Counted from the first letter of the stretch, positions 7,653 through 16,418 are shown. The stretch is DNA of 47,214 bases from Bacteroidales bacterium (GCA_027858835.1 JAQIBY010000072.1:1-47214); one strand, 5' to 3'. Notes: generated by a model from the letters alone, not told the origin. Made by a program: numbers and translations.

Positions 7653-9179
7653 ATGAATAAAAAGAAAACGAACCAAGAAAAAGTAATACAAAAATCATAT
7701 AATGAGATGCTGACAATCAATTTTAAGCTTTCAAAAACATTATTCGATACATTTTACAATGCTTACAATGAAACGAGACCATTGCGCAGCAAGCTTAAAC
7801 TCCAGCATCGTGAGTATTACTATACATTAATTCGAGTAGCACGCAACCAGATCATAAAAAAACAAAAAGAAGCCCCCGGTTCATTAAAGCCCGGAGCCGT
7901 TAAAATATCAGTTAATTCTGTGATGCTATCCAAGAAAATGTCCACAACGTCCAGAACAATCAGAAATTACAATAAAATACTCTTAAAATTAGGATTAATC
8001 AATAAGGTATTCCACGGTGTTAATCGAAATTACGAGATTTATTTTAACCCATTTTTGATGTTCTATACCGAGCTGAATAATCCCGAAAAATTGCCTAAAG
8101 AGCTTCAAAATTCTCAGGCTCTCTCAGAGTTAAATTCCCTTTTGTTACGGAAAAGGTTTCCCCAACTTACAGAGTTGAATAGACATTCTAATAAACAAAT
8201 AAACAATGCGGAGCATTCAAATCAGAACGATATAGCTGATAATTCAAATGCAAACACTGAAAATAGGCTGTATTCAAGCCCTTTAAGTGGGATTTATAGT
8301 ATTTCTGATTTGGATGCAATGTTATCACGAAGCTATCGCTTCGAATGCAATGACACCATATGCAGTGACACTGGGTTTGCAGATGCCAGCTGTAAAAATG
8401 CAGAAATCGATCAGTCGAATGTTGTCCCCGGAGATCAAAAACCACTCCGATCCAGCACCCCCAATTCCGCAGCCCCCCCTCAAGCTGATGATGCTCGAGA
8501 TAATTCCAGTACTGCATCCGTAATTGAGCCGATGTCCGCAGAGGCTGATGATAGCAAGAAAAATAAAGTGTTTAGAATTGAAAAAATTAACCAAAAAACA
8601 ATTAGGCAGCAACTTAAGCTGCAAAGCTTAGATGATTTGCGAATTGTTTACGCTCAAATCCTTTACAATTTTGCGCTGGATAGAATTCCAACATGGAAGG
8701 AACGTGTTTATGATGATACTGCAGGAGAAGTGATTTTGTACATTTCTGAAACATACTTTGGTCACTGCAAGTCAAAAGCCCAGATGTCTCGTGAGCTTGA
8801 ATTGTTTGAGAGAGCAGTTGAGACTGCTGCAAGATTTATCAGAAAAAAACTATTAAGTGGAAAATGGGCGCAAATGTGGCAAATGCCCGGTACTTGGTTC
8901 AATGAAAATTATAATAAGGGATTCCGTCAGCAGCTCAGGTACTTGAAGGAAAAGCGTGAAAAAGCTTATAAGCAGAATCTTAACAAACAGCGATTAAATG
9001 TTAATCAAAAACTCAATGAAATTTTAGTTGAGTATTTCTCAACAGATTATGACAATTACTACCAGTTACTTGCACGTGTTCGAAACACAATTCCATCACG
9101 TGAAAAGCAATTCAAATATTGCATAAAAAACAAAATACAAGAGGTTTCTAATCATTTTAAAAACTCTAAAATTGCTTAG
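7653..9179 (+). CDS. Winged-helix protein, candidate replication initiator
   Basis: The product has 508 residues. Residues about 75-135 form a winged-helix-like unit (VMLSKKMSTTSRTIRNYNKI, then a hydrophobic strand pair ending NYEIYFNP), typical of phage and plasmid initiators that bind origin DNA. Residues 180-310 are low-complexity linker rich in N, S, D and A. The C-terminal 200 residues are helical and basic with a conserved-looking WAQMWQMPGTWFNENY segment. It is the largest early gene and the only one that looks like an initiator; a general transcription regulator is the alternative. Confidence 0.55.
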   Translation: MNKKKTNQEKVIQKSYNEMLTINFKLSKTLFDTFYNAYNETRPLRSKLKLQHREYYYTLIRVARNQIIKKQKEAPGSLKPGAVKISVNSVMLSKKMSTTSRTIRNYNKILLKLGLINKVFHGVNRNYEIYFNPFLMFYTELNNPEKLPKELQNSQALSELNSLLLRKRFPQLTELNRHSNKQINNAEHSNQNDIADNSNANTENRLYSSPLSGIYSISDLDAMLSRSYRFECNDTICSDTGFADASCKNAEIDQSNVVPGDQKPLRSSTPNSAAPPQADDARDNSSTASVIEPMSAEADDSKKNKVFRIEKINQKTIRQQLKLQSLDDLRIVYAQILYNFALDRIPTWKERVYDDTAGEVILYISETYFGHCKSKAQMSRELELFERAVETAARFIRKKLLSGKWAQMWQMPGTWFNENYNKGFRQQLRYLKEKREKAYKQNLNKQRLNVNQKLNEILVEYFSTDYDNYYQLLARVRNTIPSREKQFKYCIKNKIQEVSNHFKNSKIA

Positions 9180-9181
9180 CC

Positions 9182-9460
9182 ATGGGAACTACTTTTAGTC
9201 GTGATAACAAACCGGGTCCAAAGAATAGTAAATTCAAGATGACAATTTACTTTCCACACAATCGCCAAAAACCGGAAACATGGTACTCATTTCCGAAATA
9301 TGACAAAGAAGGTGCGAAAGCACAATTTGACAGAATGAAGCGGACACTAATTGAGAATAGGCATCATGGAGACGTTACCTCATCATTTTTCCGTGACATA
9401 CAAACAGATGAGGTCATAGTCAAGATGTATGGCGGTGAAATCGTAGAGTCTAAACTTTAA
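9182..9460 (+). CDS. Small hypothetical protein, 92 aa
   Basis: The product has 92 residues, starts 2 bp after the candidate initiator, and is basic with an alternating strand/helix pattern (KMTIYFPHNR, then a KAQFDRMKRTL helix). It is probably translationally coupled to the gene before it. I recognise no domain. Confidence 0.55.
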   Translation: MGTTFSRDNKPGPKNSKFKMTIYFPHNRQKPETWYSFPKYDKEGAKAQFDRMKRTLIENRHHGDVTSSFFRDIQTDEVIVKMYGGEIVESKL

Positions 9461-9471
9461 TTCAAATAGAG

Positions 9472-9792
9472 ATGAAAACAACTGAAATCATTATCAATCT
9501 TCTCCGAATGCAAACTGCACCGATTAAAAATTCGGAAATCAGGAAGTATCTTAAGGAGAATCACAACATTGAAACCTCATCGGTTCAGATTCGCCAATTT
9601 ATTCACCAAATTAGAATTCTGATCGAACCAAAGCTTATTAGTAATAATCGAGGTTATTACATTTCTAACAATAGCGAAGAAACGCTTAAGTACATCAATT
9701 CACTTGAAGGCAGAGCAAATTCAATGCTCACAGTTGCTAATAGCATGAGGAAAAGCCTTTTTTCAAAACAACAGATGGAACTAAATTTTTAA
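9472..9792 (+). CDS. Small winged-helix DNA-binding protein
   Basis: The product has 106 residues. Residues 3-65 read as a winged helix: IIINLLRMQTAPIKNSEIRKYL forms the first helices, VQIRQFIHQIR the recognition helix, and LISNNRGYYIS the wing. A short helical tail ends in QQMELNF. It is 11 bp downstream of its neighbour and probably regulates transcription within the element. Confidence 0.6.
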   Translation: MKTTEIIINLLRMQTAPIKNSEIRKYLKENHNIETSSVQIRQFIHQIRILIEPKLISNNRGYYISNNSEETLKYINSLEGRANSMLTVANSMRKSLFSKQQMELNF

Positions 9793-9810
9793 CAAATAAA
9801 TCAAATCACT

Positions 9811-10332
9811 ATGAAATTTATCACACATTTAATCACCCGGTATTTCCGCTTTCACTTCAAAAAAGTATTCAGACGTGACTTTATTAAACAGCTTGAAAAA
9901 GTTCGTAAGTCAAATGAATTAAAGCGCATTAAACGTGCGAAAAAAGCGGTTAAGAAAAATCCAAATGTAAGTATTCCATTTCGGAAAGCATCTTATCAGG
10001 AAATTCATCAACAAGTTTTTAAAGGACTTGTAGGACTTTACACAGTGTTTCAACATGAAGGAATGAAGCAAGGGTTGCCATTCAAAAACAGAGTGCTTGT
10101 TAGTAATTGGAAAGATTTGCAAAAGGCGATTAGAAACATGAATTCAGGTTTAGTTCTCCCGAAAAACAAAATTAAGGAAGTGCTAAACACATTTATTGCT
10201 GATGAAATCATTGAAATGACATGGCAGCAATTGAAAAAGAAAGAATCAAAAGAAAAGCATTACAAGTTTAAAATTGAATTTTCCAATAAGTTTAAAATGC
10301 CCTTGGTATGGAAAGCAAGAAAATTGAATTAA
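9811..10332 (+). CDS. Hypothetical basic protein, 173 aa
   Basis: The product has 173 residues and is strongly basic, with Lys/Arg-rich helices at residues 10-55 and near the C-terminus. It could bind nucleic acid, but no family is recognised. Its last 25 bp overlap the start of the next gene in another frame, so the two are probably translated together. Confidence 0.55.
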   Translation: MKFITHLITRYFRFHFKKVFRRDFIKQLEKVRKSNELKRIKRAKKAVKKNPNVSIPFRKASYQEIHQQVFKGLVGLYTVFQHEGMKQGLPFKNRVLVSNWKDLQKAIRNMNSGLVLPKNKIKEVLNTFIADEIIEMTWQQLKKKESKEKHYKFKIEFSNKFKMPLVWKARKLN

Positions 10333-10634
10333 TGATAACCAAAGCCGGTTTTCAAAATTTTAGAACTTTTGAGAAGGCATTTTTAACTGCTGCTGCACGA
10401 AATCGAAACAAAGTGTTCAATATGCAATCAATGCAGGAACTGATTTTTACACTTCGTGAGCAACTCTATCAACCACAGTGGGATTATGTAGAGCCGGAAA
10501 CACTGGTTCTTGACGAATCTATATTTGAAACACTGAGGAACTGCATTAACTGGGCATGGTTTAAGAATTCCATTAATCCAAGCCTGAAATTGTACTTAAA
10601 AGCTAAAATCAAAGAAGGTGAAAAGCAATTATAA
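10308..10634 (+). CDS. Hypothetical helical protein, 108 aa
   Basis: The product has 108 residues, is largely helical, and has several aromatic residues in the second half (WDYVEPETLVL, INWAWFKNSI). The ATG at 10308 overlaps the previous gene by 25 bp and the end overlaps the next gene by 17 bp. I recognise no domain. The chain of overlaps supports a real translated gene. Confidence 0.55.
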   Translation: MESKKIELMITKAGFQNFRTFEKAFLTAAARNRNKVFNMQSMQELIFTLREQLYQPQWDYVEPETLVLDESIFETLRNCINWAWFKNSINPSLKLYLKAKIKEGEKQL

Positions 10635-11010
10635 TATTTTCTCAGGCTGTAATACTCTCGAAGAAGCAAAGAAGCTATTTCGTAAAGAGGCAATGAAATG
10701 TCATCCTGATCACGATGGTGATCAGGACGACTTTATCCAATTAAAACGTCAATTTGATGAATGGATCAGTAACAATAATAATAAAGCTGCCGGATCTGCT
10801 GATGTCGAAAATATGATTAATGAAATATTATCTGATTATCCTGAATTTGCCAACCATGTAAGAAAAATACTTAACAATTTACCCAAGGAAGTTATGGAAA
10901 TTGAAGGTTTATCCGAATTTGTTGGCTTTGCAAAGGACAATCCTAAGACAAGTCAGATTCTTAAGGTTGTTGATGGTGCTATTGGTCTATTTAAACAAAT
11001 AAAACAATAA
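10618..11010 (+). CDS. J-domain (DnaJ-like) co-chaperone protein
   Basis: The product has 130 residues and starts with GTG at 10618. Residues 4-48 form a J domain with H29-P30-D31 in the loop between helices II and III (FRKEAMKCHPDHDGDQDDF). This is the element that stimulates the ATPase of DnaK. There is no Gly/Phe or zinc-finger region; the rest is helical. Viruses use such proteins to recruit host Hsp70 to replication or assembly. A perfect 10-bp hairpin lies in the DNA encoding the HPD loop. Confidence 0.75.
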   Translation: MKSNYNIFSGCNTLEEAKKLFRKEAMKCHPDHDGDQDDFIQLKRQFDEWISNNNNKAAGSADVENMINEILSDYPEFANHVRKILNNLPKEVMEIEGLSEFVGFAKDNPKTSQILKVVDGAIGLFKQIKQ

Positions 11011-11014
11011 AACG

Positions 11015-11239
11015 ATGGTTCAAATTAGAAATGGAAAGATTTATGTTAACGGTGATAATACCGAGATTGGAGCAAAATTCACAATCAAAGAAATATCATC
11101 TCAATACGGCTGGTCATATTATCAGCGTAAAAAGAATTTAAATGATCCGGATTTTAGATCAATGCTGGATGTTTCAAATAAATCGAATTTAACACCGGCT
11201 GATGTTTGTGTTATTTATAACTGGTTTGGAGTGCCGTAA
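11015..11239 (+). CDS. Small hypothetical protein, 74 aa
   Basis: The product has 74 residues and starts 4 bp after the J-domain gene. The pattern GAKFTIKEISSQYGWSYYQRKK resembles a small HTH or Mu-type DNA-binding fold, but it is short and the call is tentative. Co-directional and tightly spaced, it probably belongs to the same transcript. Confidence 0.5.
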   Translation: MVQIRNGKIYVNGDNTEIGAKFTIKEISSQYGWSYYQRKKNLNDPDFRSMLDVSNKSNLTPADVCVIYNWFGVP

Positions 11240-11290
11240 CCGGGAGCCATAATCTGTAATTAATGCAATAACTTAAAACTAAACAGAAGT

Positions 11291-11530
11291 ATGGAATCAT
11301 TAATATTAAACATTTGGTTTGGAATCGCAATCCTTATTTCAGGGCTTATATTGAAGAAACGAACAAGGAATAATCCAGAATTGCTTAATCAAGGGTTTAC
11401 GCATCTGCTCAATTGGCTTTCTGCTCCTTTCTGGTTTATTGTCTATTTGTTAATTGGCATTTATACCGGACTTTTTAAAAAGTCAATGATTGAGCTTTAT
11501 CGTGTGTTGTTTTTGATTAAAAGTAAATAA
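11291..11530 (+). CDS. Small membrane protein, 79 aa
   Basis: The product has 79 residues with two hydrophobic spans: residues 4-21 (LILNIWFGIAILISGLIL) and about 44-62 (PFWFIVYLLIGIYTGLF), separated by a basic loop. It would sit in the inner membrane with both ends on the same side. I recognise no family; holin-like size and topology are notable, but the lysis genes lie 10 kb downstream. Confidence 0.5.
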   Translation: MESLILNIWFGIAILISGLILKKRTRNNPELLNQGFTHLLNWLSAPFWFIVYLLIGIYTGLFKKSMIELYRVLFLIKSK

Positions 11531-11541
11531 ATCATTTCCTT

Positions 11542-11970
11542 ATGAAACTTAGAACAATCGTATTAATAAGCGTAAAAGGCAAGTATTGCGAGTTATTTAT
11601 GAATGGAAGTAAAGATGTTGAAGTCAGAAAGTCAATACCTCGAATTTATCATAAATCAGGACAACGACTTTGGATTTACAATACCGAAACAAAAAAAGTG
11701 CAATTTGAGTGTATTATCGAAAAAGTTGAAAAACGAACAGTCCAAGATGTTTGCTCGATCAATGGGGAAAGCATAAAAACTGGATTGCAAAATTATGAGC
11801 TGAAAGAATATGCAAAAGGAAAAGAAATTGCATTAATCCATTTTAAGATTATTAAGCCAATTAAAAAAGAAATTAGCATAAATGATTTGAAAAAATTAAA
11901 CGTTCGACCTCCACAAAGCTATGCTTACATTCAAACATATCCTTATGTAATACCAGAAATAATTGTTTAA
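11542..11970 (+). CDS. ASCH-like domain protein
   Basis: The product has 142 residues. The opening VLISVKGKYCELFMNGSKDVEVRKSIPR matches the start of ASCH/PUA-like domains (S-V-K...G-x-K-x-x-E-x-R), which bind RNA or modified nucleotides. It is followed by strands with WIYNTE and VQFECIIEKVE. Such proteins are common accessory genes of phages. It is the last gene before the structural promoter. Confidence 0.6.
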   Translation: MKLRTIVLISVKGKYCELFMNGSKDVEVRKSIPRIYHKSGQRLWIYNTETKKVQFECIIEKVEKRTVQDVCSINGESIKTGLQNYELKEYAKGKEIALIHFKIIKPIKKEISINDLKKLNVRPPQSYAYIQTYPYVIPEIIV

Positions 11971-12028
11971 AAATGTTTCGAAATATTAGAAAATATTAAA
12001 AAATATTACGAGATGTTACGAAATGTTT
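11969..12028. repeat. Six tandem 10-bp AT-rich repeats before the structural operon
   Basis: Six consecutive 10-mers lie at 11969, 11979, 11989, 11999, 12009 and 12019: AAAAATGTTT, CGAAATATTA, GAAAATATTA, AAAAATATTA, CGAGATGTTA, CGAAATGTTT. The one-turn period puts A-tracts on one face of the helix, so the DNA is probably bent, or carries an array of activator half-sites. The array ends at the -33 region of the promoter at 12051. Confidence 0.7.
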
Positions 12029-12058
12029 AAATGCCCTTTCGTCCCAAATGTATGTTTG
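12026..12058 (+). promoter_or_regulatory. Bacteroidota-type promoter of the structural operon
   Basis: TATGTTTG at 12051-12058 is a perfect match to the TAnnTTTG -7 element. A -33-like TTTA at 12026-12029 lies 21 bp upstream and falls inside the last 10-bp repeat. The first structural gene starts at 12084. The repeats next to the -33 element suggest control by an element-encoded activator. Confidence 0.6.
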
Positions 12059-12083
12059 TCCCTGAGAAATTTAAAAATCTTGT

Positions 12084-12590
12084 ATGGGAAACAAAGGTTT
12101 GAAAATTGGTTTATTCGGTGCCGCAAGTATAGCTTGTGGCATCGCTATTTCAAAAAGTTTGAAATATAAGTCTTTTGTAAATGCGCTTAATATTGGTGTT
12201 GAACCAAAACTAAGGGGTTTAGAACAGTACAAACTTAATATTGATGCAACTGTCAAGTTGGACAATCCAAAGTCTTTAAGTCTTGAAATCCAAAAGCCAA
12301 CAATAAGAATATATACTGAGGATGACAGGCTGATTACAAAGTCTGAACCAGTTGATGAAATGATTACAGTAAAAAAGACAGGTGTTACCGAGGTTGATTA
12401 TAACTTCAAGGTCGGTGTACTTAGTCCTGTAATTACAAATCTTCTTTCAAATGCAGGTACAACACTTACATCAATAATTGCACAATTTGCATCTGGTGAG
12501 CCTGTGAAACTTGGGACAAACATCAAAGTAAAAGTGTTTCTGAAAGTCAAGAACATTGAAAAGGAAATTGAAATTCCGGTAACTCTATAA
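12084..12590 (+). CDS. LEA2-like membrane-associated structural protein
   Basis: The product has 168 residues. A hydrophobic segment covers residues 6-23 (KIGLFGAASIACGIAISK), then a beta-sandwich with the LEA type-2 pattern: NIDATVKLDNPKSLSLEIQ, where strands pair around an N-P turn. These domains are known from desiccation proteins and bacterial lipoproteins. As the first gene after the structural promoter, next to virion-type genes, it is probably a membrane-linked virion or assembly protein; that role is inferred. Confidence 0.6.
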   Translation: MGNKGLKIGLFGAASIACGIAISKSLKYKSFVNALNIGVEPKLRGLEQYKLNIDATVKLDNPKSLSLEIQKPTIRIYTEDDRLITKSEPVDEMITVKKTGVTEVDYNFKVGVLSPVITNLLSNAGTTLTSIIAQFASGEPVKLGTNIKVKVFLKVKNIEKEIEIPVTL

Positions 12591-12591
12591 T

Positions 12592-14802
12592 ATGGCATTA
12601 GCAAAACACATAGCATTTGGAAAGCGATCAATTAAGGATGGTTCAAAATACGATCAATATTTTGAAATTTCCACAGGTGAAAATATCCAGATGGGAAATA
12701 ATCCTATTCTTGACAATGTCGAAAACATAATTCCGGCTGTTGTAAATGAATTCAAAGATGAAGCAAAGGAAATTGCTAAAGTGCTGTATGATTCGGATAG
12801 AGAAACATTCCTAAGAAATATTTGGGAGTTTTTGTTTAATCAAATACAGTATGAATTTGATGAGCCGGGTCGCGAACAATTCCGTACTCCTGCAAGATCA
12901 TGGAATGATAGAAAATCAGGAATTGATTGTGACTGTTTCTCTATATTTATTTCATCAATCTTGACATTGAATGATATTCCACATTATTTACGTATCACTT
13001 CCTATGATTATAACCCACAGTTTCAGCATATTTACATAATTGCGGAGAAAGAAAATATCCCCTTTGATCAAAATAATAATTCGACTTATCACACTATTGA
13101 TGCGGTTGTTCACCGTTTTGATACTGAAAAAGTATTTACAAATCAAAAAACTTATTTTATGAAAAATGGACTTGGAATCGTTACAGAGGTTCTTAATGGT
13201 ATTGAAGGTCAGAACATTGTTAGCGGTATCTTGAATGGTACGGGTTTGTCTGGGGAGGTTAATAATCTTGATGAAATCTATCATCATTTAGTTTCAACAA
13301 AAAATTGGGCATTGAAAAATCCTGATTTGCTTCAGCAGCAAGGTCATAATCCTGAGGGATTTTTAAGAATGATTGACTATGCAATTGAAAACTTCTATGT
13401 TTCAGATAAAGCCAGAGACGAAGCTTTCAAAAATCTTGCACTTGCAGAGGCTGCAATGAATAAAGCAGATGGCTATACTGAGGATGATTTTGAAAGCGTT
13501 GATGGTTTTGAGGATGACATTGATAATTGTGTTGATGATGATGATCTATACGATTTTGATGGACTTGGCGAAATTGGTAGGCTTTCACGCAAAGAGCGTA
13601 AGAAAAGACGTCAACAACGTCGTGCAGCACGTAAAGGTAAACGCCAGCAAAGAAAAGTAGTAAGGAAAGATTCCCGTGTCAACAGAAAGCAAGAGCGCAA
13701 GGATAACCGTGCTTCCCGGAAAAAAGAGAGAAAAGAAGCAAAAGGATTCTTTCGGAAGCTTGGTGTTGCAGCGAAACAAGGTGGTAGAGCTGTCTTTGTA
13801 AAAGCAAATCCGGCAGTAATTGCATCCAGAGCTGGATTCTTAACTGCTGTGCGCTTGAATATGTTCAAGTTAGCATCTCGCTTAAAATATGCTTACAAAG
13901 GTGAGTCAGCAGCTCGCAAAGCTGGTGTAAATTACAGAGCAGCATTGGCAATGGGTAAGAAGGTTGAAGCAATATTTGTAAAACTTGGTGGTAAACGTAC
14001 TGCACTGAAAAAGGCAGTCCTTATGTCTAAAACGTCACTTAATGGCATTGATGAGCCAGATTGGGAAGGAATTGCAATGGAGTTTTCTGGCGTTGATGGT
14101 TTAGCCGGTGCAGCTGCGGTAACAGCCGTATTGTCTTCTGTTCCAATCTTAGTCAAAGTTATCAATGCAATTAGCGACGTTGAAGATGATTATGGTTTGG
14201 AAGGACTTGGTTTTGGAACAATTTACGAAGATGCGGAAGAGCTTGATGATCTCATGTTTGCAATGGACGGTGGAATGAATGGTCTTGCAGGCTTAGATGG
14301 ACAAAAAGTGTCAGCCGATATGATTATTGCTTGGATAAAGAAATTCTTTTCAAAAGTCAAAGAGCGTAGGGCGGAAAGGTCTATTGAAAAAGAAGGCATG
14401 TCAAAAGATGAGTGGAAAGATTATAAAAAGAAAAAACGGGTAATGAGGCGTGATGAAAAACGTCAGGCAACTGCAAATACAACGGAATTCAATCAGTTTA
14501 AAACTCGTGCCGCAGCATTCACAAAATCAATGCAAAATGAGGAGGATGGTATTTCAAGTGAGATTAATACATCAGATATAATGCCTCCGGATATTGAACG
14601 TGGTGGAGCTGATACCAGTAATGATACAGATGCTGCCGCAGCTAAAAAGAAAAAAACGATGAAAATTGTTTTAGGCGTATTGGCAGGTGTTGGTGTAATT
14701 GGTGGAGGCATTGCTCTTTCAAATGCACAGCGCAATAAAAAGGAAAAGTCCCTGAAAGGCCCAAGTAAAAGCAAAAAAACAACAAAAGTGCAACTAAAAT
14801 AG
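12592..14802 (+). CDS. Transglutaminase-fold protein with Arg-rich region and C-terminal membrane segment
   Basis: The product has 736 residues. Residues 75-180 carry a transglutaminase/cysteine-peptidase-like core: C113 in SGIDCDCFS, H146 in FQHIYII and D170 in HTIDAVV form the expected triad. An acidic stretch (295-322) is followed by a very basic segment (331-385) suited to binding nucleic acid, then hydrophobic patches and a C-terminal span at about 694-715 (IVLGVLAGVGVIGGGIAL). It contains four copies of a short hydrophobic-x-G-L-G/A motif also found in neighbouring virion proteins. It may be a maturation protease or an internal minor capsid protein; both are inferences. Confidence 0.65.
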   Translation: MALAKHIAFGKRSIKDGSKYDQYFEISTGENIQMGNNPILDNVENIIPAVVNEFKDEAKEIAKVLYDSDRETFLRNIWEFLFNQIQYEFDEPGREQFRTPARSWNDRKSGIDCDCFSIFISSILTLNDIPHYLRITSYDYNPQFQHIYIIAEKENIPFDQNNNSTYHTIDAVVHRFDTEKVFTNQKTYFMKNGLGIVTEVLNGIEGQNIVSGILNGTGLSGEVNNLDEIYHHLVSTKNWALKNPDLLQQQGHNPEGFLRMIDYAIENFYVSDKARDEAFKNLALAEAAMNKADGYTEDDFESVDGFEDDIDNCVDDDDLYDFDGLGEIGRLSRKERKKRRQQRRAARKGKRQQRKVVRKDSRVNRKQERKDNRASRKKERKEAKGFFRKLGVAAKQGGRAVFVKANPAVIASRAGFLTAVRLNMFKLASRLKYAYKGESAARKAGVNYRAALAMGKKVEAIFVKLGGKRTALKKAVLMSKTSLNGIDEPDWEGIAMEFSGVDGLAGAAAVTAVLSSVPILVKVINAISDVEDDYGLEGLGFGTIYEDAEELDDLMFAMDGGMNGLAGLDGQKVSADMIIAWIKKFFSKVKERRAERSIEKEGMSKDEWKDYKKKKRVMRRDEKRQATANTTEFNQFKTRAAAFTKSMQNEEDGISSEINTSDIMPPDIERGGADTSNDTDAAAAKKKKTMKIVLGVLAGVGVIGGGIALSNAQRNKKEKSLKGPSKSKKTTKVQLK

Positions 14803-14809
14803 TAGAAAC

Positions 14810-15490
14810 ATGGTAAAAAGTCAAAAACAAATCCGTGAAGAACGGAACCGAAACCTTGCAAAGGGACGTGCAGTGAAAGCTCGTAAAGCTGGAAAACGTC
14901 GGGGTTTGATGGGCTTAGGTCTTGGAAATCTTGATTTTTCAAAAACCAGCTCAATGGATTCTTTGAAAAGCACAGGCTGCATTGTTCTCGGTTATGCCGG
15001 TGGTCAGATTGGTGGAAAACTTATCGAAAAGGCTGTTGTAAAACCAGGAGATGAAAATGGATTTAAAAAGTTTATTCCGGCACTTGTACAGACTGGTGGA
15101 GGTTTCCTCATATCAGCTGCAGGTGGAAAACATCAAGTTGTAAAAGTCCTTGGACAAGGGATTATGGCATCGGGTGTTGTTTCAGCAATTGAATCTGGGA
15201 TGAAAAAACAAATCACAGACTTGGTAGGAGCAAAGAAAACCGAGGAACTCTCTGGGTTACAAGGTAGAGAATTTGAAAAGATTGATGAAGATTTAATGGT
15301 TAGCCGCATTTTGGATGAAAATCTAAATGAAATTATGCCAGAAGATATTGATGATCTTGATAATTCTGAGCGATCAGCAAAACGTGAATTTGAAGTCAAA
15401 GGCATAGCCGCAGAAATCGAAGAAGAAATTCAAGAACCTGAAATCGTAAAAGAATACGATGATGATCTTGATGAACAAGAAATCATTTAG
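14810..15490 (+). CDS. Putative virion membrane protein with basic N-terminus
   Basis: The product has 226 residues and starts 7 bp after the transglutaminase-fold gene. Residues 1-32 are strongly basic and are followed by LMGLGLG (33-39), the motif shared with the capsid candidate. Glycine-rich hydrophobic segments lie at about 58-75 and 90-135, and the tail after 150 is acidic. The layout (basic head, glycine-rich membrane segments, acidic tail) suits a small membrane protein of an internal-membrane virus. I recognise no named family. Confidence 0.55.
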   Translation: MVKSQKQIREERNRNLAKGRAVKARKAGKRRGLMGLGLGNLDFSKTSSMDSLKSTGCIVLGYAGGQIGGKLIEKAVVKPGDENGFKKFIPALVQTGGGFLISAAGGKHQVVKVLGQGIMASGVVSAIESGMKKQITDLVGAKKTEELSGLQGREFEKIDEDLMVSRILDENLNEIMPEDIDDLDNSERSAKREFEVKGIAAEIEEEIQEPEIVKEYDDDLDEQEII

Positions 15491-15584
15491 ACACTAAATG
15501 TAACACTTACCAATTTCTCAAATCTCCATGTCCCAACAAGAATTTTAGAACGAAAACTAATGTATCATTTTAAAATTCAGTAAC

Positions 15585-16370
15585 ATGGACGAACAAATTT
15601 TAGGTTTAATGGAGACAAGTGAATATGATTCACTTGAGCTTATGGATGATGTTCAAATCGAAGGATTGGGAGCATTATTGAGAAAAAATCCACGTCGTGC
15701 CCGTAAAGCACTTCGTAGAGCGTCAAGACAACGTGTCTCAGGTAGAAATCAAACTTCCAGAGACCAAATGGAATCCCGTTTCCCTCTGCTTGCAGCAGAC
15801 TTGAAAAAGGGTTTGTTGAACAAAACCCATCAATTGGTGGATGGAACTATCTACAACGTGAAATCTGTATCACAGATTAAACGTGTAATCTTCTTCGAAG
15901 ACGATGAGACCAAAGACATCGGTTTGCGTAACATCAGTAACGGAAAACTTGACAAAAGCGAAGTCTTTTTATTGTCTGGAATTCGTATCCTTTATGGTGT
16001 AGGTACTTCAAAAGAAGAAACTGCTACCGGAGTTGCTACTGTAACAGATTGGAGAGAAATTCCTGCCAATATGATTGGGGAAATCAACTTCCGTGCCGAT
16101 GGTCGCTTGGTATTTGACAAAATGGCTCTTCAAGATTACGTCCATTACGAACGTAATGAAGTAACTGTTAAAAATGCTGCCGGCACAGAAAATGTAGGTG
16201 GTTATGGTTTTGCAGCTGGTCAAGGTCGAATTGGATATCGCAAACTCGATAATCCAAAATTATTGCCAACCCAGACACGACTTGAAATGGAAATTGAATG
16301 GGGTTCAGCAGCTCCTGAGAATACTTTCTTGAAAGTAGAACTTGTTGGTTCCAAAGTGGCGAAATTTTAA
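15585..16370 (+). CDS. Candidate major capsid protein, jelly-roll type
   Basis: The product has 261 residues. Residues 1-24 are acidic, IEGLG is at 25-29, and a basic arm covers 32-54. From residue 65 on it is almost all beta: IYNVKSV, KRVIFFEDD, EVFLLSGIRILYGVG, INFRADGRLVFD, RLEMEIEWG, FLKVELVGS. The size is close to the 269-residue double-jelly-roll P2 of phage PM2, and the closing strand pattern after LPTQTRLEMEIEWG resembles tailless-phage capsids as I remember them. It has its own leader (15491-15584) and a strong terminator right after the stop, as expected for a highly expressed capsid gene. A single jelly roll is the main alternative. Confidence 0.6.
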   Translation: MDEQILGLMETSEYDSLELMDDVQIEGLGALLRKNPRRARKALRRASRQRVSGRNQTSRDQMESRFPLLAADLKKGLLNKTHQLVDGTIYNVKSVSQIKRVIFFEDDETKDIGLRNISNGKLDKSEVFLLSGIRILYGVGTSKEETATGVATVTDWREIPANMIGEINFRADGRLVFDKMALQDYVHYERNEVTVKNAAGTENVGGYGFAAGQGRIGYRKLDNPKLLPTQTRLEMEIEWGSAAPENTFLKVELVGSKVAKF

Positions 16371-16388
16371 GCAGTAATGAAATTTAAA

Positions 16389-16418
16389 AAGGCAAGGTAA
16401 TAAAGCCTTGCCTTTTTT
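16389..16418 (+). terminator. Intrinsic terminator after the capsid candidate
   Basis: AAGGCAAGG (16389-16397) pairs perfectly with CCTTGCCTT (16406-16414) and runs into six Ts. It separates the capsid gene from the minor genes downstream and so could raise capsid mRNA over them by partial termination. Confidence 0.85.

Noticed and set aside
11969-12028. CRISPR array
   Set aside because: Repeats are 10 bp and contiguous, with no spacers; no cas genes are present.
12988-14165. Antisense open frames opposite the transglutaminase-fold gene
   Set aside because: They mirror low-complexity basic and acidic codons of the real gene and have no start signals or family resemblance.
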